A stretch of 64,000 bases of DNA from Flavobacterium sp. KACC 22763 (lineage in GTDB: Bacteria; Bacteroidota; Bacteroidia; Flavobacteriales; Flavobacteriaceae): contig NZ_CP117879.1 in the NCBI RefSeq assembly GCF_028736155.1, forward strand, positions 248,001 through 312,000, given 5' to 3'. Every line of letters starts with the position of its first letter. Positions within the stretch are counted from its first letter, which is position 1. Below are positions 24,860 through 32,320 of this stretch, one piece after another. Both the position numbers and the translations under genes were made by a program. The notes under the pieces were generated by a model. It searched no databases. It was not told the origin of the DNA and was given only the letters and a program-made list of their open reading frames with translations.

Positions 24860-25459
24860 ATGAATATTCCGCAGTTACTTATTATTTTAAGACTTTTAAT
24901 GGCGCCGGTAATTTTATTTCTTGGCTGGAAATTTGGCGAGAATGGTGCTTTAGCAATTTTGATTCTTATGTATATCGGTTTGTTTAGTGATATTTTTGAT
25001 GGAATAATTGCCCGAAAACAAAATATTTCAACAGAAAAATTACGACGATTGGATAGCCAGGTTGATATGCTGTTTTGGGTTTCAATAGGAGTTAGTTCGT
25101 GGTTTATATTTCCTCAACTTATCAATGCAAATATCTATTATATAGGTTTGCTTTTCGGAATGGAAATTTTATGCTACATAACCAGTTTCGTTAAATTTGG
25201 AAAAGAAACCTGTACGCATGCTTTTCTTTCCAAGCTTTGGGGTTTAACGCTACTTGCTGCTTTTACTTCTATTTTAGGGTTTGGACATACGGGATTTCCG
25301 TTTGCTTTAGCAATAATTATGGGATTAATATCTCATTTGGATGTGATACTGATCATTCTAATATTGCCAAAGTGGCAGCACGATATTCCGAGTTCTTATC
25401 ATGCTTATTTAATTAGAAAAGGTATTGCATTTAAAAAGAGTAAATTATTGAATAGTTAA
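24860..25459 (+). CDS. CDP-alcohol phosphatidyltransferase family protein
   Basis: 199 residues with about six hydrophobic segments. The family motif D-G-x2-A-R-x8-G-x3-D-x3-D is seen as FDGIIARKQNISTEKLRRLD followed by SQVD. The glycine is replaced by leucine, while the three acidic residues and arginine are kept. These membrane enzymes transfer phosphatidyl groups from CDP-diacylglycerol to an alcohol or use a CDP-alcohol in phospholipid or osmolyte synthesis. The substrate cannot be read. The protein has an incomplete motif, but enough remains to place it in the family. Confidence 0.75.
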   Translation: MNIPQLLIILRLLMAPVILFLGWKFGENGALAILILMYIGLFSDIFDGIIARKQNISTEKLRRLDSQVDMLFWVSIGVSSWFIFPQLINANIYYIGLLFGMEILCYITSFVKFGKETCTHAFLSKLWGLTLLAAFTSILGFGHTGFPFALAIIMGLISHLDVILIILILPKWQHDIPSSYHAYLIRKGIAFKKSKLLNS

Positions 25460-25604
25460 GAAATTGAATTAACTAATTTAAATGAAAGTAGTACTAGAAA
25501 ATAAAGGCATTAAAACAGATACTTATTTTATACCGCCTTCTGGAAAAGAATGAATTTACTTTTAATTTAGAAAAGCTTGCGCTAAAATCAGCAAAAAGAA
25601 TAAT

Positions 25605-25970
25605 ATGATAAATAAAACATCTAAAGTTATCGTTATTTCGTTCTTTATTTGTCTTTCAGTGATGATTGCGAAATCTTATTATGTTGGATATAAAATAGAT
25701 AATTATGGGCAGACAATTATAGGTAAATATGTTTTGCATAAAAGTTATCCGAAATCACAAGAAAATTATTTCATTTATTATGTTAACTCTAAAAGAATGA
25801 CAAATTATTCAACTGAAAATGTTTCACTTGAATTTAAGCAAAACATAGGCAAATTTTATAAAATGAAATATCTAGATGAATATCCGGAAGCAATTCATCC
25901 AATATTTGATGAAGAAGTTGTAGATACTACAGAAATATTAAATGCTGGATTTTCTAAGCAGGATTTATAA
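25605..25970 (+). CDS. Hypothetical membrane-anchored protein
   Basis: 121 residues with an N-terminal hydrophobic segment (VIVISFFICLSVMIAKSYYVGY) that acts as a membrane anchor or uncleaved signal. The exported part contains QTIIGKYVLHKSYPKSQENYFIYYVNSKR, an aromatic-rich beta pattern, and an acidic C-terminal half. No domain is recognised. Just upstream, 25481-25552 holds a 23-codon frame (MKVVLENKGIKTDTYFIPP...) that may be a decayed gene fragment. Confidence 0.55.
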   Translation: MINKTSKVIVISFFICLSVMIAKSYYVGYKIDNYGQTIIGKYVLHKSYPKSQENYFIYYVNSKRMTNYSTENVSLEFKQNIGKFYKMKYLDEYPEAIHPIFDEEVVDTTEILNAGFSKQDL

Positions 25971-26019
25971 AAAATAGATATTGGATTGCATTGTGAACAC
26001 ATAGTTTGTCCGCTGGAGT

Positions 26020-26050
26020 TTGTCATTTCGACCGAAAGGAGAAATGACAA
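26020..26050. repeat. GTCATTTCGA-type palindromic repeat
   Basis: TTGTCATTTC pairs with GAAATGACAA around GACCGAAAGGA. Related words occur near 23143, 26603-26635 and 52570-52590. Confidence 0.7.
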
Positions 26051-26071
26051 GTATTGTGTTCAATGTTGCGG

Positions 26072-26566
26072 TTAAATAGTGTCGTTCATCTCACTGATAT
26101 CGCAACGCATGGTTGTCAATATTGGTTCAAATCCTGCCTTTTTATAAGCATTGATAGCAGCTTCGTTGTCATGATACACGTCTAATCTTACCTCGGTTAT
26201 TCCTTGAGATAAAACCCATTTTTTAAGATGGTCAATTAATATATTATTAAGACCACGTCCTCTAAATTCTGGATCTACAAACATAAAACCAAGATACCCG
26301 AAAAATTCATGTTTTTGATAAGGTTTAGCTTGTCGAATTTGAGCATATCCACAGCCAATAATTTGGTTGTTAAAGTCTATAACCAAAAGTTCTGATTTGG
26401 GGTCAGAAATAAAATCCTCTATACTATAATAAAAAATCTCTCCTTCTTTTAATGTTACGTCGAAAGGTCTTTCTGCATGCACTAAATGTTGCAGAAATTC
26501 GGCAAGTTTAGGTAAATCTGTATTTACAGCTCGCCTGATCGATATATCTTTTGTGTTGTCATTCAT
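26072..26566 (-). CDS. GNAT family N-acetyltransferase
   Basis: 164 residues of the GNAT acetyl-CoA transferase fold. It runs ISIRRAVNTDLPKLAEFLQHL at the start, an ELLVIDFNNQIIGCGYAQIR strand pair, then GYLGFMFVDPEFRGRGLNNILIDHLKKW with the acetyl-CoA-binding R-G-x-G-L motif, and VYHDNEAAINAYKKAGFEP at the end, the typical GNAT closing motif. The acceptor, whether antibiotic, peptide or small amine, cannot be told from sequence. The gene stands alone between two repeat-bearing spacers. Confidence 0.88.
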   Translation of the reverse strand: MNDNTKDISIRRAVNTDLPKLAEFLQHLVHAERPFDVTLKEGEIFYYSIEDFISDPKSELLVIDFNNQIIGCGYAQIRQAKPYQKHEFFGYLGFMFVDPEFRGRGLNNILIDHLKKWVLSQGITEVRLDVYHDNEAAINAYKKAGFEPILTTMRCDISEMNDTI

Positions 26567-26647
26567 ATCTCAAATATATTGAAAATAAATTTGCTTTGCT
26601 CTGGGTTTCTCCTTTCAGTTGAAATGACAAGATCGCGTTTTAAATAG

Positions 26648-26675
26648 AAAAACCTCCCATTCCTGAGAGGTTTTT
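26648..26675 (-). terminator. Terminator after TPR-like gene
   Basis: AAAAACCTC (26648-26656) pairs with GAGGTTTTT (26667-26675) just beyond the stop at 26695 on the minus strand, with T residues on the minus side. Confidence 0.7.
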
Positions 26676-26694
26676 TTATCAATTCAAGTTCTTA

Positions 26695-27081
26695 TTAAAC
26701 TTTCTTTTTTATCGTTGTTTTCGGTTTACGCTTTAGTTTTTCTAATAAAGCATCGGCTTTTGCATTTTCACAAATAAAACGCAACGATTCTGCGTAGCGG
26801 TAATAATATACAGGTTCTAAATCTGTGGTAAGAGAAAAAAGTTTGCTGTACCATTCGGCCGCCTTTTCGAGTTCGCAGTTTGTATACGATGAATTTCCTA
26901 GTTTTTGAAATAAGTCTACAGATTTGTAGCCTTTTGCTGCAACCCTTTCGTAGGTTTTTATAACATCGACATAGGCGTATTTTTCGCCGACTTTATCGGT
27001 TCTGTAATAGGTTTCATTTTGCGCAGCTGCACGAAATGAAAATACGATTAACAGTACTAAAATAGCTAGTTTTCTCTGCAT
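26695..27081 (-). CDS. Short TPR-like secreted protein related to OmpA-family N termini
   Basis: 128 residues with a signal peptide (RKLAILVLLIVFSFRAAAQ). The body is helical with VDVIKTYERVAAKGYKSVDLF, LGNSSYTNCELEKAAEWYSKL and VYYYRYAESLRF. This is the tetratricopeptide pattern found at the start of much larger OmpA-family proteins of Flavobacteria, which often sit beside PorP/SprF-type genes. Here the protein stops after about two repeats with a basic lysine-rich tail (KRKPKTTIKKKV) and has no OmpA domain, so it is truncated or a reduced paralogue. No PorP/SprF gene adjoins. Confidence 0.65.
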   Translation of the reverse strand: MQRKLAILVLLIVFSFRAAAQNETYYRTDKVGEKYAYVDVIKTYERVAAKGYKSVDLFQKLGNSSYTNCELEKAAEWYSKLFSLTTDLEPVYYYRYAESLRFICENAKADALLEKLKRKPKTTIKKKV

Positions 27082-27395
27082 AGGTTTTTAGTTTTGGTTG
27101 TGGTATTTAATCGTATTCATTAATTGTTTTTGAAAATCTTTTCACTGCAAGAAACAGTTATAAAAACAATTATAAACTTCACTTATTTATTTTTATTGTA
27201 TGCTTAATGCAATTTTAGTGTACAAATATATGTAAATCAATAATATGAAGTAAGTTTAGACGATGTTTTGTAAATAAAACCTGTTATATTGCATTTTTAA
27301 AAGCAATTGATTTTAAATGCTTTGCAGATATTGGCAGGAAATGATTTGCAGCTTCATTTTATATAATAACTTTTATATAAGTAAAGAGTACCAAA
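27082..27395. other. Intergenic 314 bp, no gene seen
   Basis: AT-rich spacer between divergent genes at 27081 (minus) and 27396 (plus). No reading frame, repeat or terminator stands out. Promoters for both flanking genes must lie here, but no clear TAnnTTTG with a -33 partner was found. Confidence 0.5.
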
Positions 27396-27845
27396 ATGAC
27401 AATACAGGAATATCTGAATAGAATAGAGGCTTTGCACAATGAGAGAAACAAAATTACGCTTGCAAATGATGCAGATTTGGAATTTTGTATTCAACAAATA
27501 AAAGAAATCGATACTGAGTCATCTTTTTCTTTCGATGTTTTATTTCAAAAATCAGCTTCGGAAATAATAATTGTAAATAATGGTGCTATAAAAATCTTTG
27601 CAGATCATGTAGGGTTACTCTTTTTAGAAGAGGAAGAATCTGGAAATGTCTGTTTTGCCAACAGTGAAGAGGTGCGTCCGGAGTATCGACAGAGTTTCAA
27701 GCTGATAGATTTCTTAGATTATATTTATGCTTTTATGCATTCTTCTGTATATAGAGAATCGGAGAAAATAATTTTTTCATCAGTGGCTGCGTGTTTTTGG
27801 AAATTGGTAAAAATAGGCTCAAACGTTAGAAAAGAAAAAATTTGA
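27396..27845 (+). CDS. Hypothetical protein
   Basis: 149 residues, soluble, acidic. It has a helical start (IQEYLNRIEALHNERNK), then a mixed alpha/beta middle (SFSFDVLFQKSASEIIIVNNG, KIFADHVGLLFLEEEESG) and a helical end with LIDFLDYIYAFMHSSVY. No signal peptide, membrane segment or domain is recognised. A strong terminator follows. The gene is alone between the TPR-like gene and the family of secreted proteins. Confidence 0.55.
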   Translation: MTIQEYLNRIEALHNERNKITLANDADLEFCIQQIKEIDTESSFSFDVLFQKSASEIIIVNNGAIKIFADHVGLLFLEEEESGNVCFANSEEVRPEYRQSFKLIDFLDYIYAFMHSSVYRESEKIIFSSVAACFWKLVKIGSNVRKEKI

Positions 27846-27852
27846 AAACAAA

Positions 27853-27881
27853 AAAAGCAGCTCCTGGTACGAGCTGCTTTT
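27853..27881. terminator. Terminator between convergent genes
   Basis: AAAAGCAGCTC (27853-27863) pairs perfectly with GAGCTGCTTTT around CTGGTAC. It can serve both the plus-strand gene and the minus-strand gene at 27902. Confidence 0.85.
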
Positions 27882-27901
27882 CTAATTTTCAGGGCAAAAA
27901 A

Positions 27902-28288
27902 TTAACGACGGAAAGATGGACTCTGGTTTACAGATTGGTCTAACTTTACAGTCTTAACTTTTTTCGCAGCGACTTTAATTTCGTGTTTTGCAACTTTGTC
28001 GTTTGCTTTCACTTCAAGAACATAAGTTCCAGCAGGAAAACTTTCTAAACTAATTGTTTTTGAAACTTCTAATTTGTCTGCTGCAGATTCTCCCGCATAA
28101 AGTAAGTTGTGATTCTCGTCGTAGATAGAGAAAGATGCATTTTGTACAGTGTCTAAAGTAAAGCTAACTACTTTTCCGTTTCCTGTTTTGATATTTAAAA
28201 TGTAATCACCTTTTCCATCAATGGCGTAGGTAAACACAGTCGCTAAAAAAAAGGCAGCAACTAAACCAGCTTTGGTAAATTTTGTCAT
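27902..28288 (-). CDS. Small secreted sorting-domain-like protein, paralogue 1
   Basis: 128 residues with a signal peptide ending FTYAID. The mature domain follows the pattern shared by the four paralogues: ILNIKTGNGKVVSFTLD, then SFSIYDENHNLLYAGE, SLESFPAGTYVLEVK and a final lysine-rich strand. The order I-YD-x-x-G/N-x-L and the FPAGTY-LEV segment resemble a T9SS type A sorting domain with nothing in front. This copy is the most divergent, carries an extra basic C-terminal tail (KTVKLDQSVNQSPSFRR), and lacks the shared upstream element. Confidence 0.65.
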   Translation of the reverse strand: MTKFTKAGLVAAFFLATVFTYAIDGKGDYILNIKTGNGKVVSFTLDTVQNASFSIYDENHNLLYAGESAADKLEVSKTISLESFPAGTYVLEVKANDKVAKHEIKVAAKKVKTVKLDQSVNQSPSFRR

Positions 28289-28562
28289 GTTTTTTTTAAA
28301 TTGTTAATTACTAAATGTGGAACGCGTAAAACTACAAATACAAATTTAATTTTTAGCAATAAACAAGCATTTTTAAACGCTTAAGTTGTTGAATTGTAAT
28401 TATTTCAGCATTTTGTTTGAACTATGTACGTAATTACTGGTCTTTTGGATTTATTTTTAGAAAACATTTTTTAACACTTAAAAATCAAATAGATGTAATT
28501 AATAAGAATAATTTTCAGAAAATGATTTTTGCCTATAATTTTACTCTTAGCATAAAACAAAA

Positions 28563-28592
28563 AAACAGCTCTATAACCACAAAGAGCTGTTT
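28563..28592 (-). terminator. Conserved terminator downstream of paralogue 2
   Basis: AAACAGCTCT pairs with AGAGCTGTTT. The same hairpin and ATAACCACAAA loop recur at 29442 and 30421 behind paralogues 3 and 4. The rest of the 366-bp spacer 28289-28654 holds only AT-rich sequence; a 64-codon plus frame there is judged spurious. Confidence 0.8.
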
Positions 28593-28654
28593 CTTAAAAC
28601 GTAATTTTTAAATTTTCTAACCTCGATTTATACCTTTTTTGGGTGTATAAATTC

Positions 28655-29056
28655 TTAGCGCGCAGCAACACTTGAATTTTTAGCAAAACCAGCTTTATAA
28701 ACCAATGAAACTGCATTTCTTGATAAAGATGCATTATCATCTATTGTAATTTCATATTTTGCTTTTTTCATGTTGTCTTCTACTTCTAAGAAATAAGTCC
28801 CTTCAGGAAATTCTTCTAGACTGAAAGTTCTTAAAATTCCATCTTTTCCAGATGCGCTTTCAGAATAAATTAAAGTTCCGTCCTTGTCATAAATAGCTAA
28901 ATTGGCTTTCTGTACTTTGTTAAGTGCGAAAGTGATCAGTTTTCCATTAGCTTTTAATACATGAAGATTAAATTCTCCATTTCCATCAATTGCGTAAGTG
29001 CTTATTCCTGTGAAAAGCAACGCTGCTACTAAACTCAATTTTGCAATCTTTTTCAT
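28655..29056 (-). CDS. Small secreted sorting-domain-like protein, paralogue 2
   Basis: 133 residues: signal peptide (KKIAKLSLVAALLFTGISTYA), then IDGNGEFNLHVLKANGKLITFAL, NLAIYDKDGTLIYSESASGKDG, LRTFSLEEFPEGTYFLEVE and a final strand plus a hydrophobic tail (KNAVSLVYKAGFAKNSSVAAR-like). It is very similar to paralogue 3 over its length. No enzyme motif is present. It has its own promoter region with a shared upstream element at 29161-29187 and its own terminator, so each paralogue is a separate unit. Confidence 0.75.
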   Translation of the reverse strand: MKKIAKLSLVAALLFTGISTYAIDGNGEFNLHVLKANGKLITFALNKVQKANLAIYDKDGTLIYSESASGKDGILRTFSLEEFPEGTYFLEVEDNMKKAKYEITIDDNASLSRNAVSLVYKAGFAKNSSVAAR

Positions 29057-29096
29057 GGTACTTAGGTTTTAAATTATTAGTTCTAATTCTCTGATG

Positions 29097-29104
29097 CTAA
29101 ATTA
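29097..29104 (-). promoter_or_regulatory. Predicted -7 box of paralogue 2
   Basis: TAATTTAG on the minus strand, one base from TAnnTTTG, followed by CATCAGAGAATTAGAAC, a stretch shared with paralogue 3. A TTG lies at a workable upstream distance. The exact start is unproven. Confidence 0.5.
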
Positions 29105-29160
29105 CTTATGTATTACGTGAAAAAGCGCAACTGTATTTTCCTATTTCTATGCTATATTCT

Positions 29161-29187
29161 CATTTACGAAACCGTTATAGGTTAAAA
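29161..29187. promoter_or_regulatory. Conserved 27-bp upstream element, copy A
   Basis: CATTTACGAAACCGTTATAG followed by GTTAAAA. It contains AACC-N6-GGTT, a partial dyad. It lies exactly 57 bp above the -7 box of paralogue 2; copies at 30056 and 31034 have the same distance. Spacer 29057-29546 otherwise holds the CTTAGCATC-type repeat near 29300-29425. Confidence 0.7.
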
Positions 29188-29441
29188 CGTGAATTATTTT
29201 TAATGTTTTTGTTAATTCGCTTATTATTTTTCAATGTTTTGCTTGGTTTTTAATTTACGTTGTGTTAAGGATTTATTTACAAAAAAGGTGCTATGATACT
29301 AAGGTTCTGAGTTTATCCTTAATGTTTAAATATTGGTCATAAATCTACTGCAGACAAAAAAAGCTTAGAATCTCAAAATCTTTCAAAAACTTACAACCTT
29401 AGCATCTTAGCGTCTCAGAACCTTAAGTAAAAAGCAAAAAA

Positions 29442-29471
29442 AAACAGCTCAATAACCACAAAGAGCTGTTT
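29442..29471 (-). terminator. Conserved terminator downstream of paralogue 3
   Basis: AAACAGCTC (29442-29450) pairs with GAGCTGTTT (29463-29471), with the same AATAACCACAAA loop as at 28563 and 30421. Confidence 0.8.
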
Positions 29472-29546
29472 CTAAAACTTTTGAAAGTTTTTAAACTTAC
29501 TAACTATCTAACCTCACTTTTATACTTTATGAAAGCATAAACTTTT

Positions 29547-29951
29547 TTAGCGTGTTGCCACACTTGTATTTTTAGCAAAATCTGCTTTGTAAACTGAAGA
29601 AACAGCGTTTTTAGATAAAACGGTTGAATCGTCAGTTATTGTGATTTCGTATTTTGCTTTTTTTGTATCGTTTTCTACTTCTAAGAAATAAGTTCCTTCT
29701 GGAAACTCTTCTAGACTAAAAGTTCTTAAAATTCCATCTTTACCTGAAGCGGTTTCAGAATAAATTAGAGATCCGTCTTTGTCATAAATAGCTAAGTTGG
29801 CTTTTTGTGTTTGGTTAAGACCAAATGTGATCATTTTACCATTAGCTTTAATAACATGCAGATTAAAATCTGCTGTTCCATCAATTGCATATGTGCTAAT
29901 TCCTGTAAAAAGCAACGCTGCTACTAAACTCAATCTAATAATCTTTTTCAT
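29547..29951 (-). CDS. Small secreted sorting-domain-like protein, paralogue 3
   Basis: 134 residues, nearly the same as paralogue 2 at the signal peptide and in the domain (NLHVIKANGKMITFGL, NLAIYDKDGSLIYSETASGKDG, LRTFSLEEFPEGTYFLEVE). The mature protein ends in an unusual hydrophobic tail similar to paralogue 2. The two are recent duplicates. Promoter (29992-29999), upstream element (30056-30082) and terminator (29442-29471) are all present. Confidence 0.75.
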   Translation of the reverse strand: MKKIIRLSLVAALLFTGISTYAIDGTADFNLHVIKANGKMITFGLNQTQKANLAIYDKDGSLIYSETASGKDGILRTFSLEEFPEGTYFLEVENDTKKAKYEITITDDSTVLSKNAVSSVYKADFAKNTSVATR

Positions 29952-29991
29952 GGTATTTAGTTTTTAAATTAATAGTTCTAATTCTCTGATG

Positions 29992-29999
29992 CTAAATTA
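29992..29999 (-). promoter_or_regulatory. Predicted -7 box of paralogue 3
   Basis: TAATTTAG on the minus strand, identical to the box of paralogue 2 and in the same context of CATCAGAGAATTAGAAC. Confidence 0.5.
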
Positions 30000-30055
30000 C
30001 TTTAGTTGTAAGTAAAAAATCAATACTATATTTGCTGATTTCGATGCTATATTCT

Positions 30056-30082
30056 CATTTACGAAACCGTTATATGTTAAAA
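30056..30082. promoter_or_regulatory. Conserved 27-bp upstream element, copy B
   Basis: CATTTACGAAACCGTTATATGTTAAAA-type copy (one G changed to T in the right half), exactly 57 bp above the -7 box at 29992-29999. Confidence 0.7.
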
Positions 30083-30247
30083 TTTGAATTATTTTTATCG
30101 TTTTTGCCAAAACGCCTATTATTTTTCAACGTTTTTAATGATTTTTAATTTACAATGGCATAACGATTTCTTTAAAAAATGTAGGAAGTTTTGAAAGATG
30201 CTAAGGTTCTGAGATACTAAGATTCTAAGTTTTTATTTGGATTGTGT

Positions 30248-30395
30248 ATTGTAACGCAAAGGGCGCAGAGGTCACGCAAAGTTCACAAAAATTGTTTTGA
30301 GTAAATTTTATAGAATAAAAAAGGTTCGCAAAGCTTTGCTAAAAAAAACTTTGCTAACTTTGCGAGAATCTTTGCGTGCTTTGCGGTAAAATCTT
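30248..30395. repeat. GCAAAG-type imperfect inverted repeat
   Basis: TTGTAACGCAAAGGGCGCAG and later CTTTGCGTGCTTTGCGGT form an imperfect palindrome with several GCAAAG/CTTTGC words inside. It is related to the perfect inverted repeat at 6041-6221 and lies in the 612-bp spacer before paralogue 3. The CTTAGCATC-type words sit just before it (30195-30225). Confidence 0.65.
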
Positions 30396-30420
30396 CGCAA
30401 CCGAAAGTATAAAGCAAAAA

Positions 30421-30450
30421 AAACAGCTCAGTAACCACAAAGAGCTGTTT
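30421..30450 (-). terminator. Conserved terminator downstream of paralogue 4
   Basis: AAACAGCTC (30421-30429) pairs with GAGCTGTTT (30442-30450), the third copy of this hairpin, each lying behind one paralogue. Confidence 0.8.
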
Positions 30451-30563
30451 TTAAAACTTTTGAAAGTTTTTAACTTACTAACTATCTAACCTCACTTTTT
30501 ATACTGTATTAGAGTATAAAGTTTTAAGTGCCGTGAAGAATTGCACTTAACCTTAATATTTTC

Positions 30564-30929
30564 TTAGTTAAGAGAAACAGTTCCTTTTGAAGACAAAACA
30601 GAACTATTAGCATTAACAGTGATATCGTATTTTACTTTTTTGAAGCTATCAGCAACTTCTAAAATATATTTTCCTTGTGGAAATTCTTCTAAACTGAAAG
30701 TTCTTAAGATTCCGTCTTTACCAGAAGCGTTTTCAGTATAGATTAAATTATTATTTGTATCATATATACTAATAACTGCTTTTTGCAATTGATTAATTCC
30801 AAAAGCAATTACCTTGCCATTTCCTTTTAACACGTGAAGATTTAACGTTTCATTGCCATCAATTGCATAAGTACTCATTCCTGTTAGAAGTACTGCACAT
30901 ACTAAACTTAATTTCATAATCTTTTTCAT
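30564..30929 (-). CDS. Small secreted sorting-domain-like protein, paralogue 4
   Basis: 121 residues: signal peptide (KKIMKLSLVCAVLLTGMSTYA), then NLHVLKGNGKVIAFGINQLQ, VISIYDTNNNLIYTENASGKDG and LRTFSLEEFPQGKYILEVA, ending with a short strand. It lacks the long hydrophobic tail of paralogues 2 and 3. The -7 box is the best of the set (TAACTTTG). It lies nearest to the AraC-type regulator, whose start is on the other strand about 450 bp away. Confidence 0.75.
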   Translation of the reverse strand: MKKIMKLSLVCAVLLTGMSTYAIDGNETLNLHVLKGNGKVIAFGINQLQKAVISIYDTNNNLIYTENASGKDGILRTFSLEEFPQGKYILEVADSFKKVKYDITVNANSSVLSSKGTVSLN

Positions 30930-30969
30930 ATTCTATAGTATTAAATTTTTTTTGTTCTTTTCTCTGATG

Positions 30970-30977
30970 CAAAGTTA
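30970..30977 (-). promoter_or_regulatory. Predicted -7 box of paralogue 4
   Basis: TAACTTTG on the minus strand matches TAnnTTTG exactly and is followed by CATCAGAGAA as in the other paralogues. Confidence 0.6.
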
Positions 30978-31033
30978 TAGCAGCATGTGTGGTATTTTAA
31001 CATCTATATTTTCCAATTTATATGCTATATTCT

Positions 31034-31060
31034 CATTTACGAAACCGTTATATGTTAAAA
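31034..31060. promoter_or_regulatory. Conserved 27-bp upstream element, copy C
   Basis: Same element as at 29161 and 30056 with the T variant in the right half, again exactly 57 bp above the -7 box (30970-30977). Confidence 0.7.
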
Positions 31061-31295
31061 TTTGACTTTAATGTTGTGTTTTTGTTAATTTGATTGTTTT
31101 TATTCAAAGTTTTAAAAAAATGCATCACTTCTTAAAAAATCTATTTTTCTTACAATTTTTAGCATATTTATATAAAATCAGGTTTTAAATAAGATAAATA
31201 GAAAAAAAGTGAGGAAAAAAAATAAGACCCTAAAAAAAAGCGGATTTTGATATAAATTTTTCAGCGTTAAGAACGTTATTTTAATGTAAAATTCG

Positions 31296-31322
31296 CATTT
31301 ACGAAACCGTTATAGGTTAAAA
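31296..31322. promoter_or_regulatory. Conserved 27-bp element, copy D, before the AraC gene
   Basis: CATTTACGAAACCGTTATAG plus GTTAAAA, the G form with full AACC-N6-GGTT dyad. It lies 58 bp before the ATG of the AraC-type regulator, in the opposite orientation relative to its gene compared with copies A-C. Similarity continues about 50 bp downstream (AATTATTTT, GTTAAATTTGCTATTATTTTT). Nothing resembling the paralogue -7 box lies 57 bp to its left. The 450-bp gap 30930-31379 shows no other feature. Confidence 0.65.
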
Positions 31323-31379
31323 TTTAAATTATTTTAGGTGATTTTGTTAAATTTGCTATTATTTTTTAAAGAAATTATC

Positions 31380-32252
31380 ATGAAGACTATTGCCCCAGCT
31401 CTAGAAGTGATAACTAACTCATACGGAAGTTCTTTTACCTACACTAAACACGCCGAAAAGACCAATAGCAAAGCTCATTTATGGCATTATCATCCAGAAA
31501 TTGAGTTGGTTTATATAAATGGCGGGGCTGGAAAAAGACAAATAGGAAGCCATGTTTCTTATTATACCAATGGTAGTTTACTTTTAATAGGAGCTAATTT
31601 GCCGCATTGCGGTTTCACAAATGAACAAACAGGAAATACAAATGAAACTGTTATTCATATAAAACCTGAATTTTTAGGAAGCGATTTTTTTGTAGCTCCC
31701 GAAATGAAAAAGGTGCAAAATATTTTGAAACAAGCTAAAGGAGGAATTGCTTTTGGAGGTGAAACGAAAAAGCGTATCGGAAAGAAAATTGAAATGATGG
31801 AAAACGAACCGCCATTTCAGAGGCTAATGACGCTGCTGAGTGTTTTAGACGAACTGGAATCTGCTGAGGAATATACCATTTTAAATGCAGACGGATTTTC
31901 GATGGAATTGCAGACTCAAGACAATGATCGTATGAATGTGGTTTTCAATTTTGTGAAAGATCATTTTCAGGAATCTATTTCTATAGATGAGGTTTCTAGT
32001 TTGGTAAGCATGACTACGCCATCTTTTTGCCGTTATTTTAAGAAGATTTCAAACAAAACATTTACGGAGTTTGTAAATGAATATCGTTTAGTGCATGCTT
32101 CAAAACTTTTGGCAGAACAGCCAATCAGTATTAATGAGGTTTGCTACGAGAGCGGTTTTAATAACTTCAGCCACTTTAGTAAATCATTTAAGCAATATAC
32201 GGGTAAAAGCGCTTCGCAATACCGTCACGAGCATAAGATTATAATTAGCTAG
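31380..32252 (+). CDS. AraC-type regulator with cupin-like domain
   Basis: 290 residues from the chosen start MKTIAPALEV; an earlier in-frame ATG at 31338 overlaps the upstream element. The N-terminal half is a cupin-like sensor (LWHYHPEIELVYINGGAGKRQIG and LLIGANLPHCGF). The C-terminal AraC domain has two helix-turn-helices: SISIDEVSSLVSMTTPSFCRYF and SINEVCYESGFNNFSHFSKSFK, closing with YTGKSASQYR. These regulators bind direct or inverted DNA elements and usually respond to a sugar. It lies next to four secreted paralogues whose promoters share an element with its own upstream region, so they are the likely targets, along with itself. Confidence 0.88.
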   Translation: MKTIAPALEVITNSYGSSFTYTKHAEKTNSKAHLWHYHPEIELVYINGGAGKRQIGSHVSYYTNGSLLLIGANLPHCGFTNEQTGNTNETVIHIKPEFLGSDFFVAPEMKKVQNILKQAKGGIAFGGETKKRIGKKIEMMENEPPFQRLMTLLSVLDELESAEEYTILNADGFSMELQTQDNDRMNVVFNFVKDHFQESISIDEVSSLVSMTTPSFCRYFKKISNKTFTEFVNEYRLVHASKLLAEQPISINEVCYESGFNNFSHFSKSFKQYTGKSASQYRHEHKIIIS

Positions 32253-32272
32253 TTTTAGCTTGAATTTTTTTA

Positions 32273-32320
32273 GCCACGAATTCACGAATTTTATTTATTA
32301 TTAATTCGTGAATTCGTGGC
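32273..32320 (+). terminator. Palindromic terminator, GCCACGAATTC family
   Basis: GCCACGAATTCACGAATT (32273-32290) pairs perfectly with 32303-32320, followed by TTTTTTTATT. A third arm copy (AATTCGTGAATTCGTGGC) lies at 32398-32415. The core word recurs at 46704-46812 and 51884-51895. Confidence 0.85.

Noticed and set aside
28417..28611. 64-residue plus-strand frame between paralogues 1 and 2
   Set aside because: It overlaps the conserved terminator hairpin, has no start signal and is rich in Asn/Lys/Phe typical of AT-rich noncoding frames.
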